The notes under the pieces were generated by a model. It was not told the origin of the DNA. It worked only from the letters and a program-made list of their open reading frames with translations, and made no database searches. From Ga0077548 sp964575175 (GTDB taxonomy: Bacteria; Pseudomonadota; Alphaproteobacteria; Rhizobiales; Xanthobacteraceae), in the NCBI GenBank assembly GCA_964575175.1, contig CAZNPX010000001.1, positions 70,094 to 134,093 on the forward strand: a stretch of DNA of 64,000 nt. Direction: 5' to 3'. A program made the position numbers and the translations under genes. This document shows, in pieces, positions 51,131 through 59,039 of the stretch. Every line of letters starts with the position of its first letter. The stretch's first letter is position 1.

Positions 51131-52219
51131 ATGGCATTCATCGAACTCCAGAACGCGACGAAGAAATGGGGCGGCGCGGTCGGCGTTGACAATGTCAGCC
51201 TGTCGATCGCGAAAGGCTCTTTCGTCGTTCTGCTCGGTCCCTCGGGCTGCGGGAAATCAACCACGCTGCGGCTGATCGCGGGGCTGGAATCTCCCGACGA
51301 GGGCCGCATTTTGATCGGTGGCCGCGACGTCACCGCGGAGTCGCCGTCGAAGCGCGGCATCTCGATGGTGTTCCAGTCCTATGCGCTGTTTCCGCATCTG
51401 AACGTCGCGGAAAATATCGTCTTCGGCCTCAAAGTGCGCGGGGTCGGGCGCGAGGAACGGGAGCAGCGGCTGGAAACCGCGCTCCAGCGCACCGGCCTGA
51501 AAGGCTACGAGCTGCGCAAGCCCGCGCAGCTTTCCGGCGGCCAGCGGCAGCGCGTGGCGCTGGCGCGCGCGATCATCGCCGATCACCCGATCTGCCTGAT
51601 GGACGAGCCGCTCTCCAATCTCGACGCCAAGCTGCGTCACTCGGTGCGGCAGGAAATCCGTTCGTTGCAGCGCCAGCTTGATATGACTGTCATCTACGTG
51701 ACGCATGATCAGACCGAAGCCATGGCAATGGCCGATGTCGTGGTCCTGATGAAGGACGGCCGCATCGAGCAATCGGGATCTCCGGCGGCGCTCTATGAAG
51801 AACCGGCGACTGCATTCTCCGCATCCTTCATCGGCACGCCGCCGATGACGCTGCTGGCGGCCGCAAAGGTGCCGGGCACGATGGTGCCCGAGGCGGAGCT
51901 GACCGGCGCGCGCGAAGATCTGTTGCTCGGCATCCGGCCCGAGAGCATCCGCATCGGCGAGCGCGGCGGGTTGCGCGGCTCGGTGAAGAACGCGGAGTTC
52001 ATGGGCGCCGAAACGTTTCTCTACGTGGACACCGACGCCGGTCCGCTGATCGCAAGAATTCCGGGCCGCGTGGCGCGCGAGCCGGGCCAGGAGATTTCGC
52101 TCGAATGGAAGGAGCGGGATGCGGTGCTGTTCGAGCGGTCGTCCGGCGCGCGGGTGGCGATGAAATCGGGCGGCATGATGCGCCCGCAGGCCCAAAACAA
52201 TCCGGCAGTTTCAGCGTAA
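51131..52219 (+). CDS. ugpC: Glycerol-3-phosphate/sugar ABC transporter ATP-binding protein (UgpC type)
   Basis: 362 residues. CUT1-family ATPase: Walker A GPSGCGKST, signature LSGGQRQRVALARAI, Walker B ICLMDEPLSNLDAKLR, then a C-terminal TOBE domain (LLLGIRPESIRIGERGGLRGSVKNAEFMGAETFLYV). In UgpC/MalK this domain senses regulation. The gene order C-B-A-E, starting with the ATPase, differs from ugpBAEC of Escherichia coli. The substrate call rests on the GpdQ neighbour and PHO box; a sugar cannot be excluded. Confidence 0.85.
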   Translation: MAFIELQNATKKWGGAVGVDNVSLSIAKGSFVVLLGPSGCGKSTTLRLIAGLESPDEGRILIGGRDVTAESPSKRGISMVFQSYALFPHLNVAENIVFGLKVRGVGREEREQRLETALQRTGLKGYELRKPAQLSGGQRQRVALARAIIADHPICLMDEPLSNLDAKLRHSVRQEIRSLQRQLDMTVIYVTHDQTEAMAMADVVVLMKDGRIEQSGSPAALYEEPATAFSASFIGTPPMTLLAAAKVPGTMVPEAELTGAREDLLLGIRPESIRIGERGGLRGSVKNAEFMGAETFLYVDTDAGPLIARIPGRVAREPGQEISLEWKERDAVLFERSSGARVAMKSGGMMRPQAQNNPAVSA

Positions 52220-52248
52220 TTCGTCAAAACAAGAAAGAGGAGAGAACA

Positions 52249-53514
52249 GTGGTGAAGAATTTCTGGAAGGGTCTCGCGGCGGGAGCAATGCTCCTCGGCG
52301 CGGCCGGCGTTGCGCCGGCACAAACGCAACTGACGATGTATTACCCGATCGCCGTCGGCGGCGGGCTGACCAAAGTGGTCGACGGCATGATCGAGGAGTT
52401 TCACAAGGCGAACCCCACGATCAAGGTCAACGCGATCTATGCGGGCAATTACGACGAAACCCGCGTGCGCGCGCTTTCCGCGATCAAGGGCGGGCAGCCG
52501 GCGCAGCTTTCGGTGCTGTTCTCGATCGACGTCTATGACCTGATCGAGCAGAACCTCATCGTGCCGTTCGACGACGCGGTTTCGACCGACGAGGAACGCG
52601 CCTGGCTCAAGAGCTTCTATCCGGCGCTGATGGAGAACGGCCAGGTCAACGGCAAGACCTGGGGCATTCCGTTCCAGCGCTCGACGATCGTGCTCTACTA
52701 CAACAAGGACATGTTCAAGGAAGCCGGCCTCGACCCGAACAAGCCGCCGAAAACCTGGGCTGAGTTCGCCGAGGTTTCGAAGAAGCTCACCAAGGACGGC
52801 CGCTACGGCATCATGGTGCCCTCGACCGGCTATCCCTACTGGATGTTCCAGGCCTTCGCGATCCAGAACGGCCAGGAGCTGATGAGCGCCAACGGCACCA
52901 AGGTGCACTTCAACTCGCCGGCGACGATCGAGGCGCTCCAGTTCTGGCGCGATCTGGCGGCCAAGCACAAGGCCATGCCCGAGGGCACGATCGAGTGGGG
53001 CACGCTCCGCCAGGCCTTCACCCAAGGCAAGACCGCGATGATGTGGCACACGACCGGCAACCTCACCGCCGTCAAGGCCGAAGCGAAGTTCGACTTCGGC
53101 GTTGCGATGCTGCCCGCGAACAAGCGGCTCGGCTCGCCGACCGGCGGCGGCAACTTCTATCTCTTCAAGGGTGCCACCAAGGAAGAGCAGAAGGCGGCGC
53201 TCACCTTCGTCCGCTTCATGACCGCGCCTGAGCGCGCGGCGGCCTGGTCGATCGCGACCGGCTATGTTGGGGTCAGCGCCGCGTCCTACCAGACCGACGT
53301 GCTGAAGAAGTATGCCGAAGGCTTCCCGCAGGCCATCGTCGCCCGCGACCAGCTCGAACATGCGGTCGCGGAGTTTTCGACCTATGCGACGGCGCGCGTG
53401 CGCGAAGTGCTTTCGAACGCGGTGCAATCCGCGCTCACGGGCAAGCAGACGCCGGAAGCGGCCATGAAGGGCGCGCAGGAAGCGGCCGAGCGGCTGCTCA
53501 AGGACTACAAGTAA
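52249..53514 (+). CDS. ugpB: Extracellular solute-binding protein, UgpB type
   Basis: 421 residues from GTG 52249 (GAGGAG seven bases upstream). Sec signal LAAGAMLLGAAGVAPAQ. Family 1 binding protein: LTMYYPIAVGGGLTKVVDGMIEEFHKANPTIKVNAIYAGNYDE, GKTWGIPFQRSTIVLYYNKDMFKEAGLDP and FTQGKTAMMWHTTGNL correspond well with UgpB of many proteobacteria. It captures glycerol-3-phosphate or glycerophosphodiesters in the periplasm. A 12-bp hairpin follows. Confidence 0.85.
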   Translation: MVKNFWKGLAAGAMLLGAAGVAPAQTQLTMYYPIAVGGGLTKVVDGMIEEFHKANPTIKVNAIYAGNYDETRVRALSAIKGGQPAQLSVLFSIDVYDLIEQNLIVPFDDAVSTDEERAWLKSFYPALMENGQVNGKTWGIPFQRSTIVLYYNKDMFKEAGLDPNKPPKTWAEFAEVSKKLTKDGRYGIMVPSTGYPYWMFQAFAIQNGQELMSANGTKVHFNSPATIEALQFWRDLAAKHKAMPEGTIEWGTLRQAFTQGKTAMMWHTTGNLTAVKAEAKFDFGVAMLPANKRLGSPTGGGNFYLFKGATKEEQKAALTFVRFMTAPERAAAWSIATGYVGVSAASYQTDVLKKYAEGFPQAIVARDQLEHAVAEFSTYATARVREVLSNAVQSALTGKQTPEAAMKGAQEAAERLLKDYK

Positions 53515-53521
53515 CGCAAGC

Positions 53522-53551
53522 GGCGGCAGGGGCCTTCAAGCCTCTGCCGCC
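53522..53551 (+). terminator. Hairpin between ugpB and ugpA
   Basis: GGCGGCAGGGGC (53522-53533) and GCCTCTGCCGCC (53540-53551) pair over 12 positions with one G-U, loop CTTCAA. It begins seven bases after the ugpB stop; no U-run follows. Confidence 0.75.
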
Positions 53552-53568
53552 AATACCTTCCGGTTTTC

Positions 53569-54465
53569 ATGAACAATCCCGCAGCAGATCTGGAACGGCG
53601 CCGTCTGGCCCTTTACGGCTGGATGCTGCTTACGCCGGCGCTGATCCTGCTGATTACCTTCGCCTTCATTCCCGCCATCGAGACGGTGTGGGCGAGCCTG
53701 TTCTCGAAAGGGACGATCCGGCGGCCGTCGCAATTCGTCGGCGTCGAGAACTATTTTGCGATGTTCGCCGACCCCGCCTTCAAGAAGGTCGTCATCAACA
53801 ATCTCATCTATGCCGGCATCACCATTCCGGTCTCGGTCGCGATTGCGCTGGGCATGGCGCTATGGGCCAATGCCCAGATGATCGGGCGCGGCTTCGTGCG
53901 CGCGGCCTATTTCACGCCGACGATGCTGCCGATGATCGCGGCCGCGAACCTCTGGCTGTTCTTCTACACGCCGGATCTCGGCGTGATCGACCGCATCACG
54001 GCGCTGTTCGGTCTGCCGTCGGTCAACTGGCTCGGCCAGCAGGAGACGGCGCTCTATTCCGTGATCGGCGTCACGATCTGGAAGGAAGCCGGCTTCTACA
54101 TGATCTTCTATCTCGCCGCGCTCCAGACGATTTCGCCGGAGCTGCGCGAAGCGGCGACCGTGGAGGGCGCCAGCCGCTGGACCTATACGCGGCGCATCGT
54201 GCTGCCGCTGCTCGCGCCAACCACGATGTTCGTGCTCGTGAACGCGCTCATCAATTCGGTGAAGCTGATCGATCACCTGTTCATCCTGACCAAGGGCGGG
54301 CCCGACAACGCCTCCAAGCTGCTGCTTTACTGGGTGTGGGAAATGGCCTTCGCCTATTTCGATACGCCCGCCGCCGCGACCATGACCACGCTGATCCTGA
54401 TCGTGCTCGGCGTCGTCGCGGCCATCCAGTTCGTCGTGCTCGAGCGAAGGGTGCATTACCGGTGA
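53569..54465 (+). CDS. ugpA: ABC transporter permease, UgpA type
   Basis: 298 residues, six membrane helices (LYGWMLLTPALILLITFAFIPAIETVWASLF first). CUT1 permease markers: FVGVENYFAMFADPAFKKVVINNLIYA and the EAA loop SPELREAATVEGASRWTYTRRIVLPLLAPT near residue 185. Its stop overlaps the possible GTG start of the next gene. Confidence 0.88.
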   Translation: MNNPAADLERRRLALYGWMLLTPALILLITFAFIPAIETVWASLFSKGTIRRPSQFVGVENYFAMFADPAFKKVVINNLIYAGITIPVSVAIALGMALWANAQMIGRGFVRAAYFTPTMLPMIAAANLWLFFYTPDLGVIDRITALFGLPSVNWLGQQETALYSVIGVTIWKEAGFYMIFYLAALQTISPELREAATVEGASRWTYTRRIVLPLLAPTTMFVLVNALINSVKLIDHLFILTKGGPDNASKLLLYWVWEMAFAYFDTPAAATMTTLILIVLGVVAAIQFVVLERRVHYR

Positions 54466-54467
54466 GT

Positions 54468-55304
54468 ATGGCCGCGACCGCTCCCGCACGCCGCAAGGCG
54501 TTCACGCTGCCTTCGCTCGATACGATCGGCGCGTGGCTGCTTGCGATCGTCTGGATTTCGCCGCTCGTGTTCGCGGTCTGGGCGGCGTTCCATACGCCGG
54601 ACGGCGCCTTGTCGTTCGACTGGCGTGCGCCGCTCACGCTCGAGAACTTCCGCGTCGCCTGGGACAATGCGCCGTGGCCGCGCTACTTCCTGAATACGGT
54701 GCTGCTCGTCGGCGTAATCCTCGCGGGACAGCTCACGCTCTGCACGCTTGCGGGCTTTGCCTTTGCGCGGTTCCAGTTTCCGGGGCGCGATTTCATTTTC
54801 ATTCTCGTGCTGCTGCAACTCTTCGTGCTGCCCGAAGTGCTGATCGTCGAGAATTACGTGATGATTTCGCGGCTCGGACTGTTCGATACCATTCTCGGTA
54901 TCGGCGCGCCTTACATGGCGAGCGCCTTCGGCATTTTCCTGTTGCGGCAGGCGTTCAAGTCGGTGCCGCAGGAACTGGAAGAAGCCGCGCGCATCGAGGG
55001 CTGCGGCTGGTTCGGCGTATTGTGGCGGGTCTATATTCCGGCGGCGCGTCCGACCTATCTCGCCTACGCGCTGGTTTCGGTCGCGACCCACTGGAATAAC
55101 TTTCTGTGGCCGCTGGTGGTTACGAATTCCACCAGCACGCGGCCGCTTACCGTCGGGCTGTCGCTGTTCGGCGCGCCGGAAAGCGGCGTGAACATCGCGG
55201 TCATCAGCGCGGCGACGCTGATGGTCATCGCGCCGCTTTTGGTCGGCTTCATCCTGTTCCAGCGCCAGTTCATCCAGGCATTCCTCCGCGCGGGCATTCG
55301 GTAA
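54468..55304 (+). CDS. ugpE: ABC transporter permease, UgpE type
   Basis: 278 residues from ATG 54468; GTG 54462, overlapping the ugpA stop, is the alternative. Six membrane helices; TLENFRVAWDNAPWPRYFLNTVLLVG is typical of the second CUT1 permease, and the EAA loop PQELEEAARIEGCGWFGVLWRVYIPAARPT is near residue 175. It completes the importer. The 195 bases after it (55305-55499) contain TTGACT at 55362-55367 and a CAAGCGCTTG palindrome (55355-55364), probably the next operon's promoter. Confidence 0.87.
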   Translation: MAATAPARRKAFTLPSLDTIGAWLLAIVWISPLVFAVWAAFHTPDGALSFDWRAPLTLENFRVAWDNAPWPRYFLNTVLLVGVILAGQLTLCTLAGFAFARFQFPGRDFIFILVLLQLFVLPEVLIVENYVMISRLGLFDTILGIGAPYMASAFGIFLLRQAFKSVPQELEEAARIEGCGWFGVLWRVYIPAARPTYLAYALVSVATHWNNFLWPLVVTNSTSTRPLTVGLSLFGAPESGVNIAVISAATLMVIAPLLVGFILFQRQFIQAFLRAGIR

Positions 55305-55499
55305 CGCCCCGCGCCTTCGCATCCGCAGCAAAGCCGGGCGTTGAGAAATTCAAGCAAGCGCTTGACTGAATCTTTTTGCGCGCGGTAGCGTTTTTCCGCC
55401 GGGCGGGACGAGAATCCCGCGGCAAGGCGGACGGCGAAGCCGGAGCGACCGGCAGCCGCGGCCCAAGGCGACGAAGAGCGCCGGGTGAGGGGAGGAAGT

Positions 55500-56372
55500 G
55501 TGACGGATTTCGCGCAGCAGCTGATAAACGGCGCGGCGGCGGGCTGTATTTACGGCCTGATCGCGCTCGGTTTCGTGCTCATCTACAAAGCGACCGAAAT
55601 GGTCAATTTCGCGCAGGGCGATCTCATGATGCTCGGCGCGTTCGTGGCGCTCAGCCTCATCGCCGGTGCGGGCGTCAATTACTGGCTCGCCTTTCTCGGC
55701 GCCATCGCCGTCATGGCGATCTTCGGCTACCTGCTCGACTCCGTGGTGTTGCGCCGCGTGATCGGCCAGCCGCAATTCGCGATCATAATGCTCACGATCG
55801 GTCTTGGCTTCGTGTTCCGCTCCGCCGCCTCGATGATCTGGGGCACCGAGACGCAGGGCTTCGAGACGCCGTTCACCGGCGGCGTCATGAAGATCGGCAA
55901 CTTCTTGATCGCCGACGTGAATATATCGATCATCGTCGGCACGGCGCTGCTTTGTCTCGCGCTCTATGCGTTCTTCCGTTTCACGCGCGTCGGCATCGCC
56001 ATGCAGGCGGTGTCGCAGAACCAGCTTGCCGCCTATTACATGGGTATTCCGGTCAAGCGGATTTTTTCGCTGATCTGGGCGATTTCCGCGGGCGTCGCCG
56101 CGGTCGCCGGCATTCTGCTGGCGCCCGTCGTGCTGATCGACGTGAACATCGGTCTGATCGGGCTGAAGGCTTTCGCGGCCGCGGTGCTCGGCGGCTTCGG
56201 CTCGATCCCGGGCGCGGTCGTCGGCGGCATCATCATCGGCGTCATCGAGCAGTTCTCCGGCATCTATCTGCAGGAAGGCTTCAAGGACATCGCGGCTTAT
56301 GTCGTGATCCTCGCGGTGTTGATCTTCTACCCGCAGGGCATGTTCGGCGCGGTCGGACGGAAGCGGGTGTAG
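55500..56372 (+). CDS. Third Liv-type ABC transporter permease (LivH)
   Basis: 290 residues from GTG 55500 (GGAGG five bases upstream; GTG 55485 is in frame but lacks this). LINGAAAGCIYGLIALGFVLIYKATEMVNFAQGDLMMLGA and FAAAVLGGFGSIPGAVVGGIIIGVIEQF define LivH. First gene of an importer operon in the order H-M-G-F, followed by an acyl-CoA ligase and the binding protein. Confidence 0.93.
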   Translation: MTDFAQQLINGAAAGCIYGLIALGFVLIYKATEMVNFAQGDLMMLGAFVALSLIAGAGVNYWLAFLGAIAVMAIFGYLLDSVVLRRVIGQPQFAIIMLTIGLGFVFRSAASMIWGTETQGFETPFTGGVMKIGNFLIADVNISIIVGTALLCLALYAFFRFTRVGIAMQAVSQNQLAAYYMGIPVKRIFSLIWAISAGVAAVAGILLAPVVLIDVNIGLIGLKAFAAAVLGGFGSIPGAVVGGIIIGVIEQFSGIYLQEGFKDIAAYVVILAVLIFYPQGMFGAVGRKRV

Positions 56373-56375
56373 GTC

Positions 56376-57452
56376 ATGCGCTTTCAGTTCAAGACCCGCT
56401 ATGAGCAGGACATCGACCTCTTTCGCGATGGGGTCGATAAGTTCTGGTACGGCGCGCTTGCGATTGCGCTGCTCGCCGCACCGCTTGCACTCGGAGAGTT
56501 CTGGCTCGGCGAGCTGAGCTACGTCTTCATTCTGGCGATCGCGGGCGTCGGCCTGATGATCCTCACCGGCTACACGGGGCTGGTTTCGCTCGGGCACGCC
56601 GCGTTTCTCGGCATCGGCGCTTACACGCATGCCGTGCTGCTCAAGATGGGGTTCCCGCTGGTCGTGACCGTGCCCGCGGCGACGCTGCTCTCGGCGCTGT
56701 TCGGCGCGATGATCGGCTTCCCGGCGCTCAGGCTCACCGGCGTTTATCTCGCGATTGCCACGCTCGCGTTCGCCTTCATCGTCGAGCAGGCGCTTTCGCG
56801 CTGGGACAGCGTGACCGGCGGTTTCGCGGGCTTCGCCGTGCCGAAGCCGGAACTCTTCGGCATCACCATCACCGACACGGTGCCGTTCTATTTCATCGCG
56901 CTGTTGTTCCTGGTCTTCACGATCTGGGCCGCGCTCAATCTTTTGCGCTCGCCCGTGGGCCGCGCCTTTGTCGCGATCCGCGACAGCGAAATCGCGGCGC
57001 AGTCCATGGGCGTCAATCTCGCGGCCTACAAGACGCTGGCCTTCGCGATCTCGGCGGGCCTTACCGGCCTCGCGGGTACGCTGTTCGCGCACAAGATCAG
57101 CTTTCTCGCGCCGGATGCCTTCAACATTCTCTTGTCGATCCAGCTTCTCCTGATGGTGGTGGTCGGCGGGCTCGGCTCGATCCACGGCGCGATCTTCGGC
57201 GCGCTTTTCGTGGGCTCGTTGCCGCAGCTGATCGCGATCCTGCGCGACTACCTGCCCGGGGCGATCTCGCGCCAGCCGGGGCTCGAGCCCGGCATCTTCG
57301 GCATGATCCTCGTGCTGTTCATTCTGTTCGAGCCGCTCGGGATTTACGGGCGCTGGCGCAAGATCAAGCTCTATTTCTCGCTATTCCCGCTCTACAAGCG
57401 CGCGACCTTCAAGCGCCAGAAGTCCTACACGAAATCGGAGCGCTTCCGGTGA
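56376..57452 (+). CDS. Third Liv-type ABC transporter permease (LivM)
   Basis: 358 residues. GVGLMILTGYTGLVSLGHAAFLGIGAYTHAV, LRLTGVYLAIATLAFAFIVEQAL, SPVGRAFVAIRDSEIAAQSMGVN and VVVGGLGSIHGAIFGALFVGSLPQL are the LivM landmarks. A hydrophilic basic C-terminal tail (LYKRATFKRQKSYTKSERFR) is present, longer than in the other two LivM proteins. Overlaps the next gene as GTGA. Confidence 0.93.
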   Translation: MRFQFKTRYEQDIDLFRDGVDKFWYGALAIALLAAPLALGEFWLGELSYVFILAIAGVGLMILTGYTGLVSLGHAAFLGIGAYTHAVLLKMGFPLVVTVPAATLLSALFGAMIGFPALRLTGVYLAIATLAFAFIVEQALSRWDSVTGGFAGFAVPKPELFGITITDTVPFYFIALLFLVFTIWAALNLLRSPVGRAFVAIRDSEIAAQSMGVNLAAYKTLAFAISAGLTGLAGTLFAHKISFLAPDAFNILLSIQLLLMVVVGGLGSIHGAIFGALFVGSLPQLIAILRDYLPGAISRQPGLEPGIFGMILVLFILFEPLGIYGRWRKIKLYFSLFPLYKRATFKRQKSYTKSERFR

Positions 57453-58207
57453 AACTGTTCGAGGCCAAGGACGTTGCGGTTCAGTTCGGCGGCATCAAGG
57501 CCGTCGACGGCGTGAGCTTTGCCGTGGAGCAGGGCAAGGTCTTCACCATCATCGGGCCGAACGGCGCGGGCAAGACCACGCTCTTCAACCTCATCAGCCG
57601 CATCTACGACCCCACGCAGGGTAGCCTGCATTTCGAGGGCAGCGAGATCACGAAGGTCGCGCCGCATCGGGTGGCGACGCTCGGGATCGCGCGTACCTTC
57701 CAGAACATCGAGCTTTTCGAGCACGCGACGGTGCTGCAAAACCTGCTGCTCGGCCGTCACGCGCACCGCAAGAGCAATCTCGTTTCCGAAATTTTCTTCA
57801 CGCCCTCCGTGCGGCGCATGGAAGTCGAGCATCGCGAGAAGGTGGAGAAGGTCATAGACTTCCTCGATCTCGAACATTATCGCGACAGCCTGATCGCGGG
57901 CCTGCCTTACGGCGTGCGCAAGGTGGTCGAGCTCGGCCGCGCGCTCTGCACCGAGCCGAAGCTTCTGCTGCTGGACGAGCCGTCCTCCGGCCTCAACACC
58001 GAGGAGACCGAGGACATGGCCTTCTGGATTCACGACATCAAGAACGACCTCGGCATCACGGTGCTCATGGTCGAGCACGACATGGCGCTGGTGAGCGAAG
58101 TCTCCGACGAGGTGCTCGCGCTCAACTATGGCCGCGTGCTCGCCACCGGAAGCCCGCGCGAAGTGCAGGAGCATCCCGAAGTCGTCAAAGCCTATCTGGG
58201 GACCTGA
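57449..58207 (+). CDS. Third Liv-type ABC transporter ATP-binding protein (LivG)
   Basis: 252 residues, GTG start. Walker A GPNGAGKTTLFN, RTFQNIELFEHATVLQNLLLGRHAHRKSNL, signature LPYGVRKVVELGRAL, Walker B LLLLDEPSSGLNTEE, switch VEHDMALVSEVSD. The long insertion after the Q-loop (about 100-135) resembles the LivG at 26641, supporting common descent of these two importers. Confidence 0.93.
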   Translation: MKLFEAKDVAVQFGGIKAVDGVSFAVEQGKVFTIIGPNGAGKTTLFNLISRIYDPTQGSLHFEGSEITKVAPHRVATLGIARTFQNIELFEHATVLQNLLLGRHAHRKSNLVSEIFFTPSVRRMEVEHREKVEKVIDFLDLEHYRDSLIAGLPYGVRKVVELGRALCTEPKLLLLDEPSSGLNTEETEDMAFWIHDIKNDLGITVLMVEHDMALVSEVSDEVLALNYGRVLATGSPREVQEHPEVVKAYLGT

Positions 58208-58209
58208 AG

Positions 58210-58980
58210 ATGGGCGCGCCAATTCTCACCCTACGCAACGTCGAAACCTATTACGGGCCGATCATGGCGATCCGGGGCGTCAGCCTCGAAGTGCCGGAGG
58301 GCTCGATCGTCACCGTGCTCGGCGCGAACGGCGCGGGCAAGACCACGATCCTCAAGGCGATCTCGGGCGTGATGGACCTTCAAAAGGGCAGCATCAGCTT
58401 CGAGGGCAAGGAAATCCGCAACATGGATCCCGACCGCGTGATGCGGCTCGGCATCGGCCATGTGCCCGAGGGACGCGAAATCTTCCCGTTCCTCACCGTG
58501 CGCGAAAACCTCCTGATGGGCGCCTATACGCGCAGCGATTCCGGCATCGAAGCCGACATCGAGGAAATCTACGGCTATTTCCCGCGGCTGCGCGAGCGCG
58601 CGAACCAGGCGGCGGGCTCCATGTCGGGCGGCGAGCAGCAGATGCTTGCGATCGGCCGCGCGCTGATGGGCAGGCCCCGGCTTCTTTTGCTCGACGAGCC
58701 GTCGCTCGGGCTGTCGCCCAAGCTGGTGAAGGAGATTTTCGAAATCGTCTCGCGCATCAACAAGGAGAAGAAGACCACCATTCTCCTTGTCGAGCAGAAC
58801 GCCAATGTCGCGCTCCATGCCGCCGATTACGGCTATGTGCTCGAAGTCGGCCGTATCGTGATGGAAGACACCTGCGCGCGGCTTTTGGAAAAGGAAGACA
58901 TCAAGGAATTCTATCTCGGCATGAAGCAGGAAGGCGTGCGCGGCAAGCGACGCTGGAAGAAGCGCAAGACATGGCGATAG
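58210..58980 (+). CDS. Third Liv-type ABC transporter ATP-binding protein (LivF)
   Basis: 256 residues. Walker A GANGAGKTTILK, signature MSGGEQQMLAIGRAL, Walker B LLLLDEPSLGLSPKL, switch VEQNANVALHAADYGYVLEVG. Carries the basic C-terminal tail (RGKRRWKKRKTWR) also found on the LivF at 30600. Its last codons overlap the first copy of a 15-base tandem repeat. Confidence 0.93.
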   Translation: MGAPILTLRNVETYYGPIMAIRGVSLEVPEGSIVTVLGANGAGKTTILKAISGVMDLQKGSISFEGKEIRNMDPDRVMRLGIGHVPEGREIFPFLTVRENLLMGAYTRSDSGIEADIEEIYGYFPRLRERANQAAGSMSGGEQQMLAIGRALMGRPRLLLLDEPSLGLSPKLVKEIFEIVSRINKEKKTTILLVEQNANVALHAADYGYVLEVGRIVMEDTCARLLEKEDIKEFYLGMKQEGVRGKRRWKKRKTWR

Positions 58981-59000
58981 AAAAAATGGCGATAGAAAAA
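58971..59000 (+). repeat. Perfect 15-base tandem duplication
   Basis: ATGGCGATAGAAAAA occurs at 58971-58985 and again at 58986-59000. The first copy overlaps the livF stop. The unit has a multiple-of-three length and encodes MAIEK in the frame of the mini-ORF described next. Confidence 0.9.
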
Positions 59001-59039
59001 CCGGCATTAGCAGAGTTGGCGCCAGGAGGCATCGCATGA
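58971..59039 (+). CDS. Possible 22-residue coupling ORF between livF and the acyl-CoA ligase
   Basis: ATG 58971 opens a frame beginning MAIEKMAIEK and ending with TGA 59037-59039, which overlaps the ligase ATG (59036) as ATGA. It begins inside livF. No strong ribosome site is seen for it. It could pass ribosomes from livF to the ligase; it may also be chance. Confidence 0.35.
   Translation: MAIEKMAIEKPALAELAPGGIA

Noticed and set aside
55355..55364. CAAGCGCTTG palindrome near a TTGACT before the third Liv operon
   Set aside because: Ten bases only and single copy; kept as a note in the neighbouring gene entry, not as a separate operator.
55350..57185. 611-codon minus-strand frame
   Set aside because: Antisense to livH and livM, highly charged with no domain.
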